NCBI GenBank assembly: GCA_020721445.1
Contig: DYMU01000004.1
Coordinates: forward strand, 1 to 64,000
Direction of reading: 5' to 3'
Length of the DNA: 64,000 nucleotides
DNA from: Gemmobacter nectariphilus
Lineage (GTDB): Bacteria; Pseudomonadota; Alphaproteobacteria; Rhodobacterales; Rhodobacteraceae
A program made the position numbers and the translations under genes. Shown piece after piece: positions 53,813-63,820 of the stretch. The notes beneath the pieces were generated by a model. That model was not told the DNA's origin and searched no databases. It saw only the letters and a program-made list of their open reading frames with translations. Within the stretch, counting starts at the first letter, position 1. Each line of letters starts with the position of its first letter.

Positions 53813-55975
53813 TCAGACACCAAGGGCCTTGGCAAAAGCCTCGCGGTAGGTCTGGCTGAGGCTGGCCATCGGGGCCGCGTGCTGGCCCAGGCGCACCGCA
53901 TCGCCGCCAAAACGCCCGACGACGGCCACGGGAACACCCGCCGCCTGCGCGGCACTGGTCAGGCTGTGCAGGCGTTTGGGGTCAATCGCCACCAGATAGC
54001 GGGCCTGATCTTCGCCGAACAGATAGGCTATGTCGTCACATTCCAGCGTCATGCCCAGCCCTGCGGCTTCGGCCATCTCGAAGGCCGCAAGCGCCAGACC
54101 GCCATCCGACAGATCGGTGCAGCAGCGGATGTGTCTGGCCTGCGCGCGGATGAAATCGCCATGGCGCTTTTCCGTCGCCAGATCAACCGGGGGGGCATCG
54201 CCAGCCTCGATCCCGAACATCTCGGCCAGCAGGGCGGATTGGCCCAGATGGGTGCCATGGGTGCCGATCATCACCGCAAGGTCGCCATCCTGGGGCTGGC
54301 CATGGATCAGATCATCCAGCGACCACAAGATCCCGACCGCGCCGATGGTGGGGGTGGGCAGGATGCCCGAACCATCGGTTTCGTTATACAAGGACACGTT
54401 GCCCGACACGATCGGCATATCAAGGGCGGCCACGGCGGCGCCGATGCCTTTGATCGCGCCGACCAATTGCCCCATGATTTCAGGCTTTTCCGGGTTGCCG
54501 AAGTTCAGGTTGTCGGTGCTGGCCAGAGGGGTTGCCCCCATCGCGGTCAGGTTGCGGTAAGCCTCGGCCACCGCCTGCTTGCCGCCTTCGAACGGGTTGG
54601 CCTTGACGTAGCGCGGCGTCACGTCTGACGAGAAGGCAAGCGCCTTGCCGGTGCCATGCACCCGCACCACACCGGCAGGCAGGCCGGGGGTGACCACGGT
54701 ATCGGCCCCGACTTGGCTGTCATACTGTTCCCACACCCAGGCCTTGTGGGCATAAGATGGGCTGCTGATCAGCGCGCGCAAACCATCCATCGGGTCAATC
54801 GCCGGGATCGGGCCAAGCGCCGGCGGCGCCGCGGTTTCCACCCATGGCCGGTCATATTCGGGTGCGGTGGACGACAGCTTTGACAGCGGCAGGTCGGCCT
54901 TCACCTCATTGCCATGCAAGATCAGGAAGCGGTCTTCGGGAATGGTTTCACCGACGATGGCAAAGTCGAGGTCCCATTTGACAAAGATCGCGCGGGCCAC
55001 GTCTTCCAGTTCCGGCTTCAGAACCATCAGCATCCGTTCTTGGGATTCTGACAGCATCATTTCATAGGCAGTCATCTGGGTTTCGCGCTGCGGCACGTCA
55101 TCCAGTTGCAGCTTGATGCCAAGCCCGCCCTTGTCGCCCATCTCTACCGCCGAACAGGTCAGGCCCGCGGCCCCCATGTCCTGGATCGAGATCACCGCAC
55201 CCGAGGCCATCAGCTCCAGACTGGCCTCCAGCAGGCGCTTTTCGGTGAACGGGTCGCCGACCTGCACGGTGGGGCGCTTTTCCTCGATGGTGTCGTCAAA
55301 CTCGGCCGATGCCATGGTGGCACCACCGACGCCGTCACGCCCGGTTTTCGCGCCCAGATAGACTACGGGCATGCCCACACCCGAGGCGACCGAGTAGAAG
55401 ATCTTGTCGGCATCGGCCAGACCTGCGGCAAAGGCGTTGACAAGGCAATTGCCGTTATAGCTGCGGTGAAAGCGCACCTCGCCGCCGACGGTGGGCACAC
55501 CAAAGGCATTTCCATAGCCACCCACACCTTCGACCACGCCCTTGACCAGATGCGCGGTTTTCGGATGGCTGGGAAGGCCGAACGACAGGCTGTTCATCGC
55601 CGCAATCGGGCGCGCACCCATGGTGAACACATCGCGCAGGATGCCGCCCACGCCGGTGGCAGCGCCCTGATAGGGTTCGATATAGCTGGGGTGGTTGTGG
55701 CTTTCCATCTTGAAGATCACGGCCTGACCATCACCGATGTCGACCACGCCCGCGTTTTCGCCGGGCCCGCAAATCACCTGCGGTCCGGTGGTGGGCAGGG
55801 TGCGCAGCCATTTCTTTGACGATTTGTAGGAACAATGTTCGTTCCACATCGCCGAGAAGATGCCCAGTTCGGTAAAGTTCGGCTCGCGGTTCAGGATTTG
55901 CAGGATGCGCGCGTATTCATCGGGCTTGATGCCGTGCTTGGCGATCAACTCGGGTGTGAGTGCGGGTTCGGTCAT
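53813..55975 (-). CDS. purL: phosphoribosylformylglycinamidine synthase subunit II
   Basis: A 720-residue PurL of the small type that works with PurQ and PurS to make FGAM in purine synthesis. It begins with [15 protein letters not shown] near 40-54, and G-G-Y-G-N-A-F-G and G-A-A-G-L-T-C-S lie further on. A GGAGG site precedes the ATG. The candidate small RNA and its terminator lie upstream. Confidence 0.96.
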   Translation of the reverse strand: MTEPALTPELIAKHGIKPDEYARILQILNREPNFTELGIFSAMWNEHCSYKSSKKWLRTLPTTGPQVICGPGENAGVVDIGDGQAVIFKMESHNHPSYIEPYQGAATGVGGILRDVFTMGARPIAAMNSLSFGLPSHPKTAHLVKGVVEGVGGYGNAFGVPTVGGEVRFHRSYNGNCLVNAFAAGLADADKIFYSVASGVGMPVVYLGAKTGRDGVGGATMASAEFDDTIEEKRPTVQVGDPFTEKRLLEASLELMASGAVISIQDMGAAGLTCSAVEMGDKGGLGIKLQLDDVPQRETQMTAYEMMLSESQERMLMVLKPELEDVARAIFVKWDLDFAIVGETIPEDRFLILHGNEVKADLPLSKLSSTAPEYDRPWVETAAPPALGPIPAIDPMDGLRALISSPSYAHKAWVWEQYDSQVGADTVVTPGLPAGVVRVHGTGKALAFSSDVTPRYVKANPFEGGKQAVAEAYRNLTAMGATPLASTDNLNFGNPEKPEIMGQLVGAIKGIGAAVAALDMPIVSGNVSLYNETDGSGILPTPTIGAVGILWSLDDLIHGQPQDGDLAVMIGTHGTHLGQSALLAEMFGIEAGDAPPVDLATEKRHGDFIRAQARHIRCCTDLSDGGLALAAFEMAEAAGLGMTLECDDIAYLFGEDQARYLVAIDPKRLHSLTSAAQAAGVPVAVVGRFGGDAVRLGQHAAPMASLSQTYREAFAKALGV

Positions 55976-56175
55976 CGAAGCCTCCGAAAGGGATCCTGCG
56001 CAGCGGCTTTAGGGCAAGTGCCTGCAAAGGGGAAGGGCAAAGGCAGATCGGGCCGGGGGTTGGGGCGGCGAATCGTCTGGCCCGGCCCCGGGTTTTCATT
56101 CTGCCCAAAAACACCCGGATGGGTGGCCATCATCGCCCAAAGTTCAGGCAATAGCCGTGACAGGGCGCCCAAGCC

Positions 56176-56251
56176 AAAAAAAGGCCGAGCAGATGCTCGG
56201 CCAAAGTCCAACAGGGAGGTATGTGATCCAGCAAAAAGCTGAACCGCATAC
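56176..56251 (-). ncRNA. candidate AbcR-like small RNA
   Basis: A predicted minus-strand RNA of about 76 nt. A CATAAT -10 element is at 56258-56263, and start at 56251 follows six bases on. The 5' part forms a hairpin: GUAUG pairs with CAUAC, then after one mismatch GGUUCAGC pairs with GCUGGAUC around a UUUUU loop (56219-56251). Next is an exposed ACCUCCCUGUUGG stretch (anti-Shine-Dalgarno-like). The RNA ends in a GGCCGAGC/GCTCGGCC terminator with seven U residues (56176-56202). No open frame fits. It sits between a VtlR/LsrB-like regulator and purL. In Rhizobiales the AbcR small RNAs lie beside lsrB and use CUCCC motifs, so kinship is inferred from layout. Confidence 0.6.
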
Positions 56252-56291
56252 GCAGCAATTATGAAGCGGGTCGATTCGGGGCAAGTGGGAA

Positions 56292-56311
56292 CATGCTGCA
56301 ATTGCAGCATG
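56292..56311. promoter_or_regulatory. perfect 20-bp palindrome ahead of the candidate sRNA
   Basis: CATGCTGCAATTGCAGCATG is a perfect 20-bp palindrome. It spans -41 to -60 from the predicted sRNA start, the position of an activator site, and the -35 region nearby is weak. It also lies just beyond the LysR gene stop. The regulator next door is the obvious candidate. Confidence 0.5.
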
Positions 56312-56356
56312 CCTGTTATGCTGACCGCGCATGTCTGGGTGAAAAACGCCGCGGCG

Positions 56357-57256
56357 TCACTGAAGCGGCTGTTGGCGCTTGCGATAGGCGAAAATCTCTT
56401 CCGTCACGAAATCCCGAAAGGCCGCCACCCGTTTGGAGTGGCGCAATTCCTCGGGGTAGGCCAGAAACACCGGCACTTCGGCGCTTTCGACATCTGGCAG
56501 CACCCGCACCAGATGCGGAAAATCTTCGGTGATATAGTCCGGCAGCACGCCGATGCCCAAGTGGTTCAGCACGCCTTGCAGCACGCCGAAATAGTTGTTC
56601 ACCGTCAGGGTAGAGGGGATGTCATAGGTCATCAACTCATTCACCAGCGAGGCCCCGGCGGCCACTTGCGGCACACCGGCATGCTGCGCGATCAGGCGAT
56701 GCTGGGTGAAATCCTGCATCACCGATGGCGTGCCGTGTTCGGCCAGATACTCGGGCGTCGCGTAAAGCCGCATTCTGATGTTCATCAACCGCTTGCGGAT
56801 CAGGTCGGCCTGTGACGGTTCCTTCATGCGGATGGCTACGTCTGCCTCGCGCATCGGCAGATCAAGCACGCGCTCTTCCAGCATCAGGTCGATCTTCAGG
56901 CTGGGATATTTCTGATACAGCTTGGCCAGTCGCGGCGCGAGCCACAGGGTGCCAAAGCCGGTGGTCGTGGTCACGCGCAATTCGCCGAACACCTCATCGG
57001 CCGAGTCGCGGATGCGGGCAGCGGTGGCTTCCAGCCGCTTGACCATGGCCTGAGCCGCATCGAACAGCAACTCGCCCTGCTCGGTCAGGATCAGCCCGCG
57101 CGCATGGCGGTGAAACAGGGTGACGTTGAGCGATTCCTCAAGGCTGCGGATCTGGCGACTGACGGCGGATTGCGACAGATGCAGCACCTCACCCGCGTGG
57201 GTAAGGCTGCCCTTGTCGGCAACCGCATGAAAAATGCGCAGCTTGTCCCAATCCAT
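56357..57256 (-). CDS. LysR-type regulator, VtlR/LsrB-like
   Basis: A 299-residue LysR regulator. The winged HTH spans residues 1-60 (M-D-W-D-K-L-R-I-F-H-A-V-A-D-K-G-S-L-T-H-A-G, then L-S-Q-S-A-V-S-R-Q-I-R). The ligand domain follows. The N-terminus is of the kind seen in the VtlR/LsrB group of alphaproteobacteria, which control small RNAs and small proteins, but this is from memory of the family. AAAGGG precedes the ATG at 57256. Confidence 0.85.
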   Translation of the reverse strand: MDWDKLRIFHAVADKGSLTHAGEVLHLSQSAVSRQIRSLEESLNVTLFHRHARGLILTEQGELLFDAAQAMVKRLEATAARIRDSADEVFGELRVTTTTGFGTLWLAPRLAKLYQKYPSLKIDLMLEERVLDLPMREADVAIRMKEPSQADLIRKRLMNIRMRLYATPEYLAEHGTPSVMQDFTQHRLIAQHAGVPQVAAGASLVNELMTYDIPSTLTVNNYFGVLQGVLNHLGIGVLPDYITEDFPHLVRVLPDVESAEVPVFLAYPEELRHSKRVAAFRDFVTEEIFAYRKRQQPLQ

Positions 57257-57479
57257 TGTGAACCCTTTACGGCTGTCCGACGCTAACATGTCGTGCCTCA
57301 TGTGGGGAGAATCAGTTGCAAGTAAATGGCCCCGTCGGAACAATAGGGTGTGCGACGGTTCGCTTGCATGAAAAGCGACAAAAGCGCGGCGACGTGTCAT
57401 CCGATTGTTACCATCGCTGGTGAAACGCAAGCTGGCATGACAGATTCAAGACGCCGGCCGGGGCGAGAGGGAACCAGAG

Positions 57480-58352
57480 TTGCGCAACGAAGCACGCGAG
57501 ATTTCTTATGCGACATCGGCCTCTAGCAGGGCGGGGGCGGTGCTGATCCGGGCGATTGAAAACGTGACGGGCCGGCTGTCGCTGATCCGCCGCGCCGCGG
57601 GCTATGAAGAAGAGGTCGCGCGCGGCCGCAGTTTTTGGGATGTGGTGCCCGAACGCTATGGCCTGAGCCTCGACATCGTGGCGGGCAAGCTGGAAAACAT
57701 TCCAGCCAATGGCCCGTTGGTGCTGATCGCCAACCACCCGTATGGCATCCTTGACGGGTTGATGATGGGCCATCTGCTGGACCGGGTGCGCGGCGATTTC
57801 CGGATTCTGGCCAATTCGGTGTTCAAACGGGCCGAGGCGTTGAACCGCGTGGTGCTGCCAATCTCGTTTGACGACACGAAAGAGGCGGTGAAACTGAACC
57901 TTGAAACCCGCGCCAGGGCCCTGAGCTATCTGAACGAGGGCGGGGCCATCGGGGTGTTTCCGGGGGGCACGGTGTCGACCAGCGCCAAACCGTTTTCGCG
58001 GCCGCTGGACCCAAGTTGGCGCAACTTCACCGCCAAGATGATTGCCAGATCGGATGCAACTGTGGTGCCGGTATTCTTTGTCGGCCACAACTCGCGTCTG
58101 TTCCAGATTGCCAGCCACCTGCATGCCAACCTGCGGCTTGGGCTGTTGATCAAAGAGTTCCATTCCCGGATCGACGAGCCTGTGCGCGTGGTGATCGGCG
58201 CGCCGATCGCCTCGGCGCAGTTGGCGGCGTTGAAGTCGGACCCGACCCGCATGATGGAAACTTTGCGCCGCGCCACATACGATCTTTCGCCGCAACCGTT
58301 CCGCTCGTATGATCGAGGCTATGAGTTTGAGGCGAAATACAAGACGCGCTGA
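57480..58352 (+). CDS. PlsC-like lysophospholipid acyltransferase
   Basis: A 290-residue acyltransferase with the NHX4D-type motif N-H-P-Y-G-I-L-D near residue 84 and F-P-G-G near 160. It probably acylates a lysophospholipid or related lipid. The only in-frame upstream start is TTG at 57480, preceded by GAGAGGG about 8 bases away. The next in-frame ATG would remove the motif. It diverges from the LysR gene. Confidence 0.82.
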   Translation: MRNEAREISYATSASSRAGAVLIRAIENVTGRLSLIRRAAGYEEEVARGRSFWDVVPERYGLSLDIVAGKLENIPANGPLVLIANHPYGILDGLMMGHLLDRVRGDFRILANSVFKRAEALNRVVLPISFDDTKEAVKLNLETRARALSYLNEGGAIGVFPGGTVSTSAKPFSRPLDPSWRNFTAKMIARSDATVVPVFFVGHNSRLFQIASHLHANLRLGLLIKEFHSRIDEPVRVVIGAPIASAQLAALKSDPTRMMETLRRATYDLSPQPFRSYDRGYEFEAKYKTR

Positions 58353-58393
58353 CCGGGCCGCGCCCCGCAACACGCGCAAGGGGTGGGGCAGGG

Positions 58394-59206
58394 ATGGCAG
58401 TCGGGGTTTTTGACAGCGGCATTGGCGGGCTGACGGTGCTGGACGCGATCACGCGCCGCTTGCCCGATCTGCCCTTGGTCTATCTGGGTGACAATGCCCA
58501 TGCGCCTTACGGGGTGCGCACGCATGACGACATCTTCAACCTGACCTGTGCGGCAGTCGAACGGCTGTGGGATGAAGGCTGTGATCTGGTGATCCTGGCC
58601 TGCAACACCGCCAGTGCGGCGGCGTTGAAGCGGATGCAGGAAACCTGGTTGCCAGCGGACAAGCGGGTGCTGGGTGTCTTTGTGCCGATGATCGAGGCGC
58701 TGACCGAACGCAATTGGGGCGACAACTCGCCGCCGCGCGAAGTGGCGGTCAAGCATGTGGCGCTGTTTGCCACGCCTGCCACCGTGGCCAGCCGGGCGTT
58801 TCAGCGCGAGCTTGCCTATCGCGCCATCGGGGTGGATGTCGAGGCACAGCCGTGCGGCGGCGTGGTCGACGCAATCGAGCAGGGCGACGAGATCCTGGCC
58901 GAAGCCCTGGTCCGCAGCCATGTCGAGGCGCTGTTGCGCCGGATGCCGCACCCTGAGGCGGCGGTTCTGGGCTGCACGCATTACCCGCTGATGGAAAGCA
59001 CCTTTCAGGATGCGCTTGGCGACGGGGTCAAGGTCTATAGTCAGGCCAATCTGGTGGCCGAGTCGCTGGCCGACTACCTGACCCGGCGCCCCAAGATGCT
59101 GGGCACGGGCACCGCGTCAAAGTTCCTGACCACCGGCGACCCCAAGGCGGTGTCGTCCAAGGCCACGCAGTTCCTGCGCCGCCGGATTGATTTTCAATCT
59201 GCCTGA
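58394..59206 (+). CDS. murI: glutamate racemase
   Basis: A 270-residue enzyme making D-glutamate for peptidoglycan. The two catalytic cysteines are in L-A-C-N-T-A-S-A and L-G-C-T-H-Y-P-L, with F-D-S-G-I-G-G-L-T at the start. Length is normal. Confidence 0.95.
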   Translation: MAVGVFDSGIGGLTVLDAITRRLPDLPLVYLGDNAHAPYGVRTHDDIFNLTCAAVERLWDEGCDLVILACNTASAAALKRMQETWLPADKRVLGVFVPMIEALTERNWGDNSPPREVAVKHVALFATPATVASRAFQRELAYRAIGVDVEAQPCGGVVDAIEQGDEILAEALVRSHVEALLRRMPHPEAAVLGCTHYPLMESTFQDALGDGVKVYSQANLVAESLADYLTRRPKMLGTGTASKFLTTGDPKAVSSKATQFLRRRIDFQSA

Positions 59207-59315
59207 CGCGATTTGGCCCAGATCAATCACAATTCCGGGCTGCGGCGTTAGACCTCTCGACAAAACGCGGATTTCGCCCCACATCTCTGGTGGGCACAGC
59301 TAAGGAGTCGATCAG

Positions 59316-59774
59316 ATGGCTGGAATGAAGGGGCTGAAAAAGCAACGCAGGGTTCAGATCATCGTGCTGGCCTTTGTGGCTTTGGGTGTCAGCACCGCGC
59401 TGATCGGTTATGCGATGAAGGATGGCATCAACTTTTTCCGCAGCCCGACACAGATTGCCGAAGAACCGCCGAAGACCGGTGAAGTGTTCCGCATCGGGGG
59501 GCTGGTTGAGGACGGGTCACTGGTGCGCGGCGAGGGCGAGGTGATCAAGTTTCGCGTGACCGATACCAACCACACCGTTCCTGTCACCTATTCCGGCATT
59601 TTGCCCGACCTGTTTTCCGAAGGCACCGGCATGATCGGCACCGGCACCATGCAGGGCGAGGTGTTTGTGGCGACCGAAATCCTTGCCAAGCACGACGAAA
59701 GCTACATGCCCAAAGAGGTGATCGACGCGCTGAAGGAACAGGGCGTCTACCAGGCATCGACACCCGGCAGCTAA
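59316..59774 (+). CDS. ccmE: cytochrome c maturation haem chaperone CcmE
   Basis: A 152-residue membrane-anchored protein. One helix near residues 13-34 and an OB-fold follow. The haem-linking His is in L-A-K-H-D-E-S-Y-M-P near the C-terminus. It receives haem from the CcmABCD complex encoded 51 kb away. ccmF and ccmH are not in the window. Confidence 0.95.
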   Translation: MAGMKGLKKQRRVQIIVLAFVALGVSTALIGYAMKDGINFFRSPTQIAEEPPKTGEVFRIGGLVEDGSLVRGEGEVIKFRVTDTNHTVPVTYSGILPDLFSEGTGMIGTGTMQGEVFVATEILAKHDESYMPKEVIDALKEQGVYQASTPGS

Positions 59775-59782
59775 GGCCCGCG

Positions 59783-59800
59783 CGGGGGCTTTTGCCCCCG
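59783..59800 (+). terminator. short hairpin after ccmE
   Basis: CGGGGGC (59783-59789) pairs with GCCCCCG (59794-59800) around TTTT. It lies 9 bp past the stop. The lack of a T run lowers confidence. Confidence 0.5.
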
Positions 59801-59858
59801 TTAACCGCCTGCCGCCACCCTGACCCCGGGGGGAGTGTTCGCACTTCGGGGAAATCCT

Positions 59859-60470
59859 ATGATACACACACGGCAGATTGCCGAAGACATTGTCGCCCGC
59901 GAGGGTGGCTTTGTGAACGATCCCGACGATCCGGGCGGGGCCACCAACCACGGCGTCACCATCCACACCCTGCGCAGGCTGGGGCTGGATGTGACCGGCG
60001 ATGCCCGGATCGACGTGGCCGATGTGCGGGCCCTGACCCGCGCGCAGGCGGTGGATATCTATCTGGAGCATTACTTCACCCGCCCCGGCATTGCCGCCTT
60101 GCCCGAGGCGGTGCAGGCCTCGGTGTTCGACATGTATGTGAACGCAGGCCTGAATGCGGTGAAGATCCTGCAACGGCTGGTCACCGACATGGGCTTTCCC
60201 TGTGATCCCGATGGCCAGATCGGGCCGCAGACCATTCGCGCGGTGCAGGCCGCGTATGAGGCGGCACCAAACCATCTGGCCGATGCCTATGGCATTGCCC
60301 GGCGCAATTACTACTACGCGCTTGCCGATGCCCGCCCGCAAAGCCGCAAATTCGCCCGTCGCGCGGGTGGTGGCAAGGGCGGCTGGATCACCCGGGCCGA
60401 AAGCTTCATCAACCCGCGTTACCATTTGTCCGATGCGCAGCACAAGGCACGGGTGGCAGCATGGGGGTGA
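59859..60470 (+). CDS. GH108 N-acetylmuramidase, GTA-type endolysin
   Basis: A 203-residue muramidase-type endolysin. The catalytic motif is in A-R-E-G-G-F-V-N-D-P-D-D-P-G-G near residue 15, typical of GH108. No signal peptide is seen, so a holin is needed for export; the next gene encodes one. In R. capsulatus a homologous-looking pair outside the main GTA cluster lyses cells to release gene transfer agents. The ATG at 59859 is chosen; the longer start at 59835 lacks a ribosome site. Confidence 0.87.
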   Translation: MIHTRQIAEDIVAREGGFVNDPDDPGGATNHGVTIHTLRRLGLDVTGDARIDVADVRALTRAQAVDIYLEHYFTRPGIAALPEAVQASVFDMYVNAGLNAVKILQRLVTDMGFPCDPDGQIGPQTIRAVQAAYEAAPNHLADAYGIARRNYYYALADARPQSRKFARRAGGGKGGWITRAESFINPRYHLSDAQHKARVAAWG

Positions 60471-60934
60471 TCGACAGCGTGTTGGGCGGACCGGGGGCGG
60501 TGTCGGCGCTTGGCACGGCCGCCAAGGGCATGGCCGAGGTCTTTGTGCCAAGCGCCACCCGGCAAATGGAGCTTTCGGCCGAGGCGCAGATGGCCGCGCT
60601 GCGCCAGTTGGGCGAGGAATACGGCCATCCTTCGATGGGCTGGTTTGACCGCGCTGTGAACGGGCTGAACCGCTTGCCGCGGCCGTTGCTGGCGTTTGGC
60701 ACCTTGGGGCTGTTTGTCTATGCGATGGTGGACCCGGTGTCGTTTGCGCAGCGTATGGTCGGGCTGAACGCGGTGCCGGAACCGTTGTGGTGGCTTTTGG
60801 GCGCGGTGGTCGCCTTCTACTTTGGCGCGCGCGAGACCTTTTACTTTCGCAACCGCACGGTGACCACGCCGTTTGCCAGCGGGGCCGTGGCCGAGCCCAA
60901 TCCGGCGCTGGACGACTGGCGCGGGCGCGGCTGA
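60461..60934 (+). CDS. 3TM holin, GTA-type
   Basis: A 157-residue protein with the GTA_holin_3TM layout: a charged N-terminus, two to three hydrophobic segments at about 15-30, 70-90 and 100-120, and a soluble C-terminus. It should form membrane holes for the endolysin. It overlaps the endolysin by ten bases. argS follows. Confidence 0.86.
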   Translation: MGVIDSVLGGPGAVSALGTAAKGMAEVFVPSATRQMELSAEAQMAALRQLGEEYGHPSMGWFDRAVNGLNRLPRPLLAFGTLGLFVYAMVDPVSFAQRMVGLNAVPEPLWWLLGAVVAFYFGARETFYFRNRTVTTPFASGAVAEPNPALDDWRGRG

Positions 60935-60992
60935 ACTTGACCTGACTTGCGCCCTCTGGCATGGCCTAGGGCGCAAGACAGGATTTGATCAG

Positions 60993-62735
60993 ATGAACCT
61001 CTTCGCCGATATCCGCGCCCTGGTGCTTGACGCCTTGACCGCCCTGCAAGCGGCTGGAACGCTGCCCGCAGGCCTGGATTTTGCCGCCGTCGCGGTGGAA
61101 CCGCCGCGCGATGCGGCGCATGGCGATATGGCAACCAATGCCGCGATGGTGCTGGCCAAGCCCGCCGCGATGCAACCGCGTGCGATTGCCGAAGCACTTG
61201 CCGCCAAGCTGCTGGCCGACCCGCGCATCACCGCCGCCGATGTGGCCGGGCCGGGGTTCTTGAACCTGCGGCTGGCCCCATCGGTGTGGCAGGGTGTGGT
61301 CAGGGCGGCGCTGATGCAGGGCACAGATTTCGGCCGCGCCGATCTGGGGCAGGGCCAGAGCGTCAACATCGAGTTTGTCAGCGCCAACCCCACGGGGCCG
61401 ATGCACGTGGGCCATGTGCGCGGGGCGGTGGTGGGTGATGCGCTGGCCAACCTCTTGGCCTTTGCCGGCTGGGATGTAACGCGCGAATACTATATCAACG
61501 ACGGCGGCGCGCAGGTTGATGTGCTGGCCCGCAGCGCCTATGAACGCTACCGCGAGGCACATGGGCTGGAGCCGGAAATCCGTGAGGGGTTGTATCCCGG
61601 CGATTACCTCATTCCGGTCGGTGAGGCGCTGAAAGCCGAGTATGGCGACAGCCTGCTGGACAAGGGCGAGCAGTTCTGGCTGGCCGATGTGCGCGAATTT
61701 GCCACCCAGATGATGATGCAGATGATCCGCGATGATCTGGCGGCCCTTGGCGTGTCGATGGATATCTATTCATCGGAAAAGGCGCTCTATGGCACCGGCA
61801 AGATCGAGGCCGCGATCAATACGCTGCGCGACATGGGCCTGATCTATGAAGGCGTGCTGGAGGCCCCGAAGGGCAAGCAGTTGGAAGACTGGGAAGAGCG
61901 TGAACAGACCTTGTTCCGGTCCACCGCGCATGGCGATGATGTCGACCGCCCGGTGATGAAATCCGATGGCTCGTGGACCTATTTCGCGCCCGACATCGCC
62001 TATCACTTCGACAAGGTGCAGCGCGGTTATGACCAGTTGATCGACATTTTCGGGGCCGATCACGGCGGCTATGTCAAGCGGATGAAGGCGGCCGTCTCGG
62101 CGCTGTCTGCCGGGCGCGTGCCGCTGGATATCAAGCTGATCCAGTTGGTAAAGCTGTGGAAGAACGGCGAGCCGTTCAAGATGAGCAAGCGCGCCGGCAC
62201 CTTTGTCACCCTGCGCGACGTGGTGGAAATGGCGGGCGCGGATGTGACCCGGTTCATCATGCTGACGCGCAAGAACGACGTGGCGCTGGATTTCGACTTT
62301 GCCAAGGTTCTGGAACAGTCGAAAGATAACCCGGTGTTTTATGTGCAATACGCCAATGCCCGGGTGAACAGCATCCTGCGCAAGGCGCGTGAGGCCGGGG
62401 TGGATGTGTCGGATGCGACCCTTGCCGCCGCTGACCTGACGAAGCTGGACCATCCGGCCGAGATCGAGGTGGCCAAAAAGATCGCCGAATGGCCGCGTCT
62501 GGTGGAAATTGCCGCGCGCGGAAATGAACCGCACCGGGTGGCGTTTTACCTTTATGAACTCGCGTCAGATCTGCATGGGCTGTGGAACCGTGGCAATGAC
62601 GATCCGTCCTTGCGCTTCTTGCAGGACGATACCGCAACATCTGCGGCGAAAATCGCCCTTGCGCGGGCCGTGGGCGTTGTCATTTGCGCAGGTCTTGGTA
62701 TCTTGGGGGTCACTCCGGTCGAGGAAATGCGCTGA
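60993..62735 (+). CDS. argS: arginyl-tRNA synthetase
   Basis: A 580-residue class I synthetase. The HIGH-type motif is H-V-G-H near residue 135 and the KMSK loop is K-M-S-K-R near 400. An N-terminal Add-1-type domain and a C-terminal helical anticodon domain are present. The ATG at 60993 is chosen because it starts M-N-L-F-A-D-I. Confidence 0.96.
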   Translation: MNLFADIRALVLDALTALQAAGTLPAGLDFAAVAVEPPRDAAHGDMATNAAMVLAKPAAMQPRAIAEALAAKLLADPRITAADVAGPGFLNLRLAPSVWQGVVRAALMQGTDFGRADLGQGQSVNIEFVSANPTGPMHVGHVRGAVVGDALANLLAFAGWDVTREYYINDGGAQVDVLARSAYERYREAHGLEPEIREGLYPGDYLIPVGEALKAEYGDSLLDKGEQFWLADVREFATQMMMQMIRDDLAALGVSMDIYSSEKALYGTGKIEAAINTLRDMGLIYEGVLEAPKGKQLEDWEEREQTLFRSTAHGDDVDRPVMKSDGSWTYFAPDIAYHFDKVQRGYDQLIDIFGADHGGYVKRMKAAVSALSAGRVPLDIKLIQLVKLWKNGEPFKMSKRAGTFVTLRDVVEMAGADVTRFIMLTRKNDVALDFDFAKVLEQSKDNPVFYVQYANARVNSILRKAREAGVDVSDATLAAADLTKLDHPAEIEVAKKIAEWPRLVEIAARGNEPHRVAFYLYELASDLHGLWNRGNDDPSLRFLQDDTATSAAKIALARAVGVVICAGLGILGVTPVEEMR

Positions 62736-62803
62736 TCAACAGCGCCCCGTCGGTGTGAAACAGGCAAGAGGCGGGACGTGAACCCGCCTGATCGGGGCAG
62801 AGC

Positions 62804-63820
62804 ATGGCGGAAATCGATTTTGAGGGCTATGGGGCATCACCCCTTATGCCCGGCGGACAGGTTCAGACACTGGTTCAGGTGGCCGGGGCCGTGTGTTCGC
62901 TGGCGTTGATCGCAGGTGTCGGCTCGTGGGGTTACCGCCTTGCGGTGCGCGATGTGTCGGGCATTCCGGTGATCCGCGCGGTCGAAGGGCCGGTGCGGGT
63001 GGCCCCGTCGAACCCCGGCGGCGATGTGGCCGACCATCAGGGCATGGCGGTGAATGTGATTGCGGCGGTCGGTGGCACTGCGGCGCTGCCACCCGAAATC
63101 GTGCTGGCCCCCGAACCGCTTGACCTGACCGCGGAAGATGCGCCCGGCCTTGGTCTGGACGCGTCGGTTCCGACGGTTGCCGCGCTTGCGGTGCCGGACC
63201 CGGTGGCGATGCCCGACGCCGCGATTGATGCGGCACTGGCCGCTGTCGCGCCGGGGGCTGATCTTGCCGCCACGCCCGCAGACGGCATGCCCCGGCCGAT
63301 CCTGCCGTCGGATATTCCGGCGGCAAATGATGCCGTAGCCCGCGCCTTGGCCGAGGCCCTGTCGCAAGACGTGATGCCGTTGGAACCCGTGGCCGAGGTG
63401 CCGCCCGAGCCTGCATCCAACGTGGCGAACGGCGGGCTTGCCGCATCGCCCCGGCCCTTGGCACGGCCCGCGGCGCTGCGCGCTGATCTTGTGCCCGCGA
63501 TCTCGGGTGTGGTCAACGTCAGTGCTAGCCTGCCCTTGGTCAATGAAATTGACTCCGCCAGCCTTTCCGTCGGCACCCGGCTTGTGCAACTGGGGGCGTT
63601 CGACAGCCCCGAGCTTGCACGTGGCGAATGGGGGCGGCTGAGTGCCAGGTTTGGCGATCTGCTGAGCGGCAAGTCGGTGGTGATCCAGTCTGCGCAATCT
63701 GGCGGCCGCACCTTCTATCGGCTGCGCGCGCATGGCTTTGATGGCGAGGATGATGCCCGCCGCTTCTGCACCGCCCTTCTGGCCGAGGATGCCGCCTGTA
63801 TCCCGGTCGCCCACAGATGA
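62804..63820 (+). CDS. SPOR domain protein
   Basis: A 338-residue protein with a single membrane helix near 25-45, a long Ala/Pro-rich periplasmic linker and a C-terminal SPOR domain (about 260-335). The SPOR domain binds denuded glycans at the division site. It overlaps nagZ by four bases. This is a conserved argS-SPOR-nagZ order in the family. Confidence 0.87.
   Translation: MAEIDFEGYGASPLMPGGQVQTLVQVAGAVCSLALIAGVGSWGYRLAVRDVSGIPVIRAVEGPVRVAPSNPGGDVADHQGMAVNVIAAVGGTAALPPEIVLAPEPLDLTAEDAPGLGLDASVPTVAALAVPDPVAMPDAAIDAALAAVAPGADLAATPADGMPRPILPSDIPAANDAVARALAEALSQDVMPLEPVAEVPPEPASNVANGGLAASPRPLARPAALRADLVPAISGVVNVSASLPLVNEIDSASLSVGTRLVQLGAFDSPELARGEWGRLSARFGDLLSGKSVVIQSAQSGGRTFYRLRAHGFDGEDDARRFCTALLAEDAACIPVAHR

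Noticed and set aside
56213-56226. Plus-strand ribosome site followed by ATG in the sRNA region
   Set aside because: GGGAGG is followed by ATG TGA, so the frame stops at once. On the minus strand the same bases form the CCUCCC loop of the candidate RNA.
59790-59804. TTTT-N7-TTAA read as a full CtrA box ahead of the endolysin
   Set aside because: Only one half matches, and the other falls in the loop of a hairpin. I report only the half-site.
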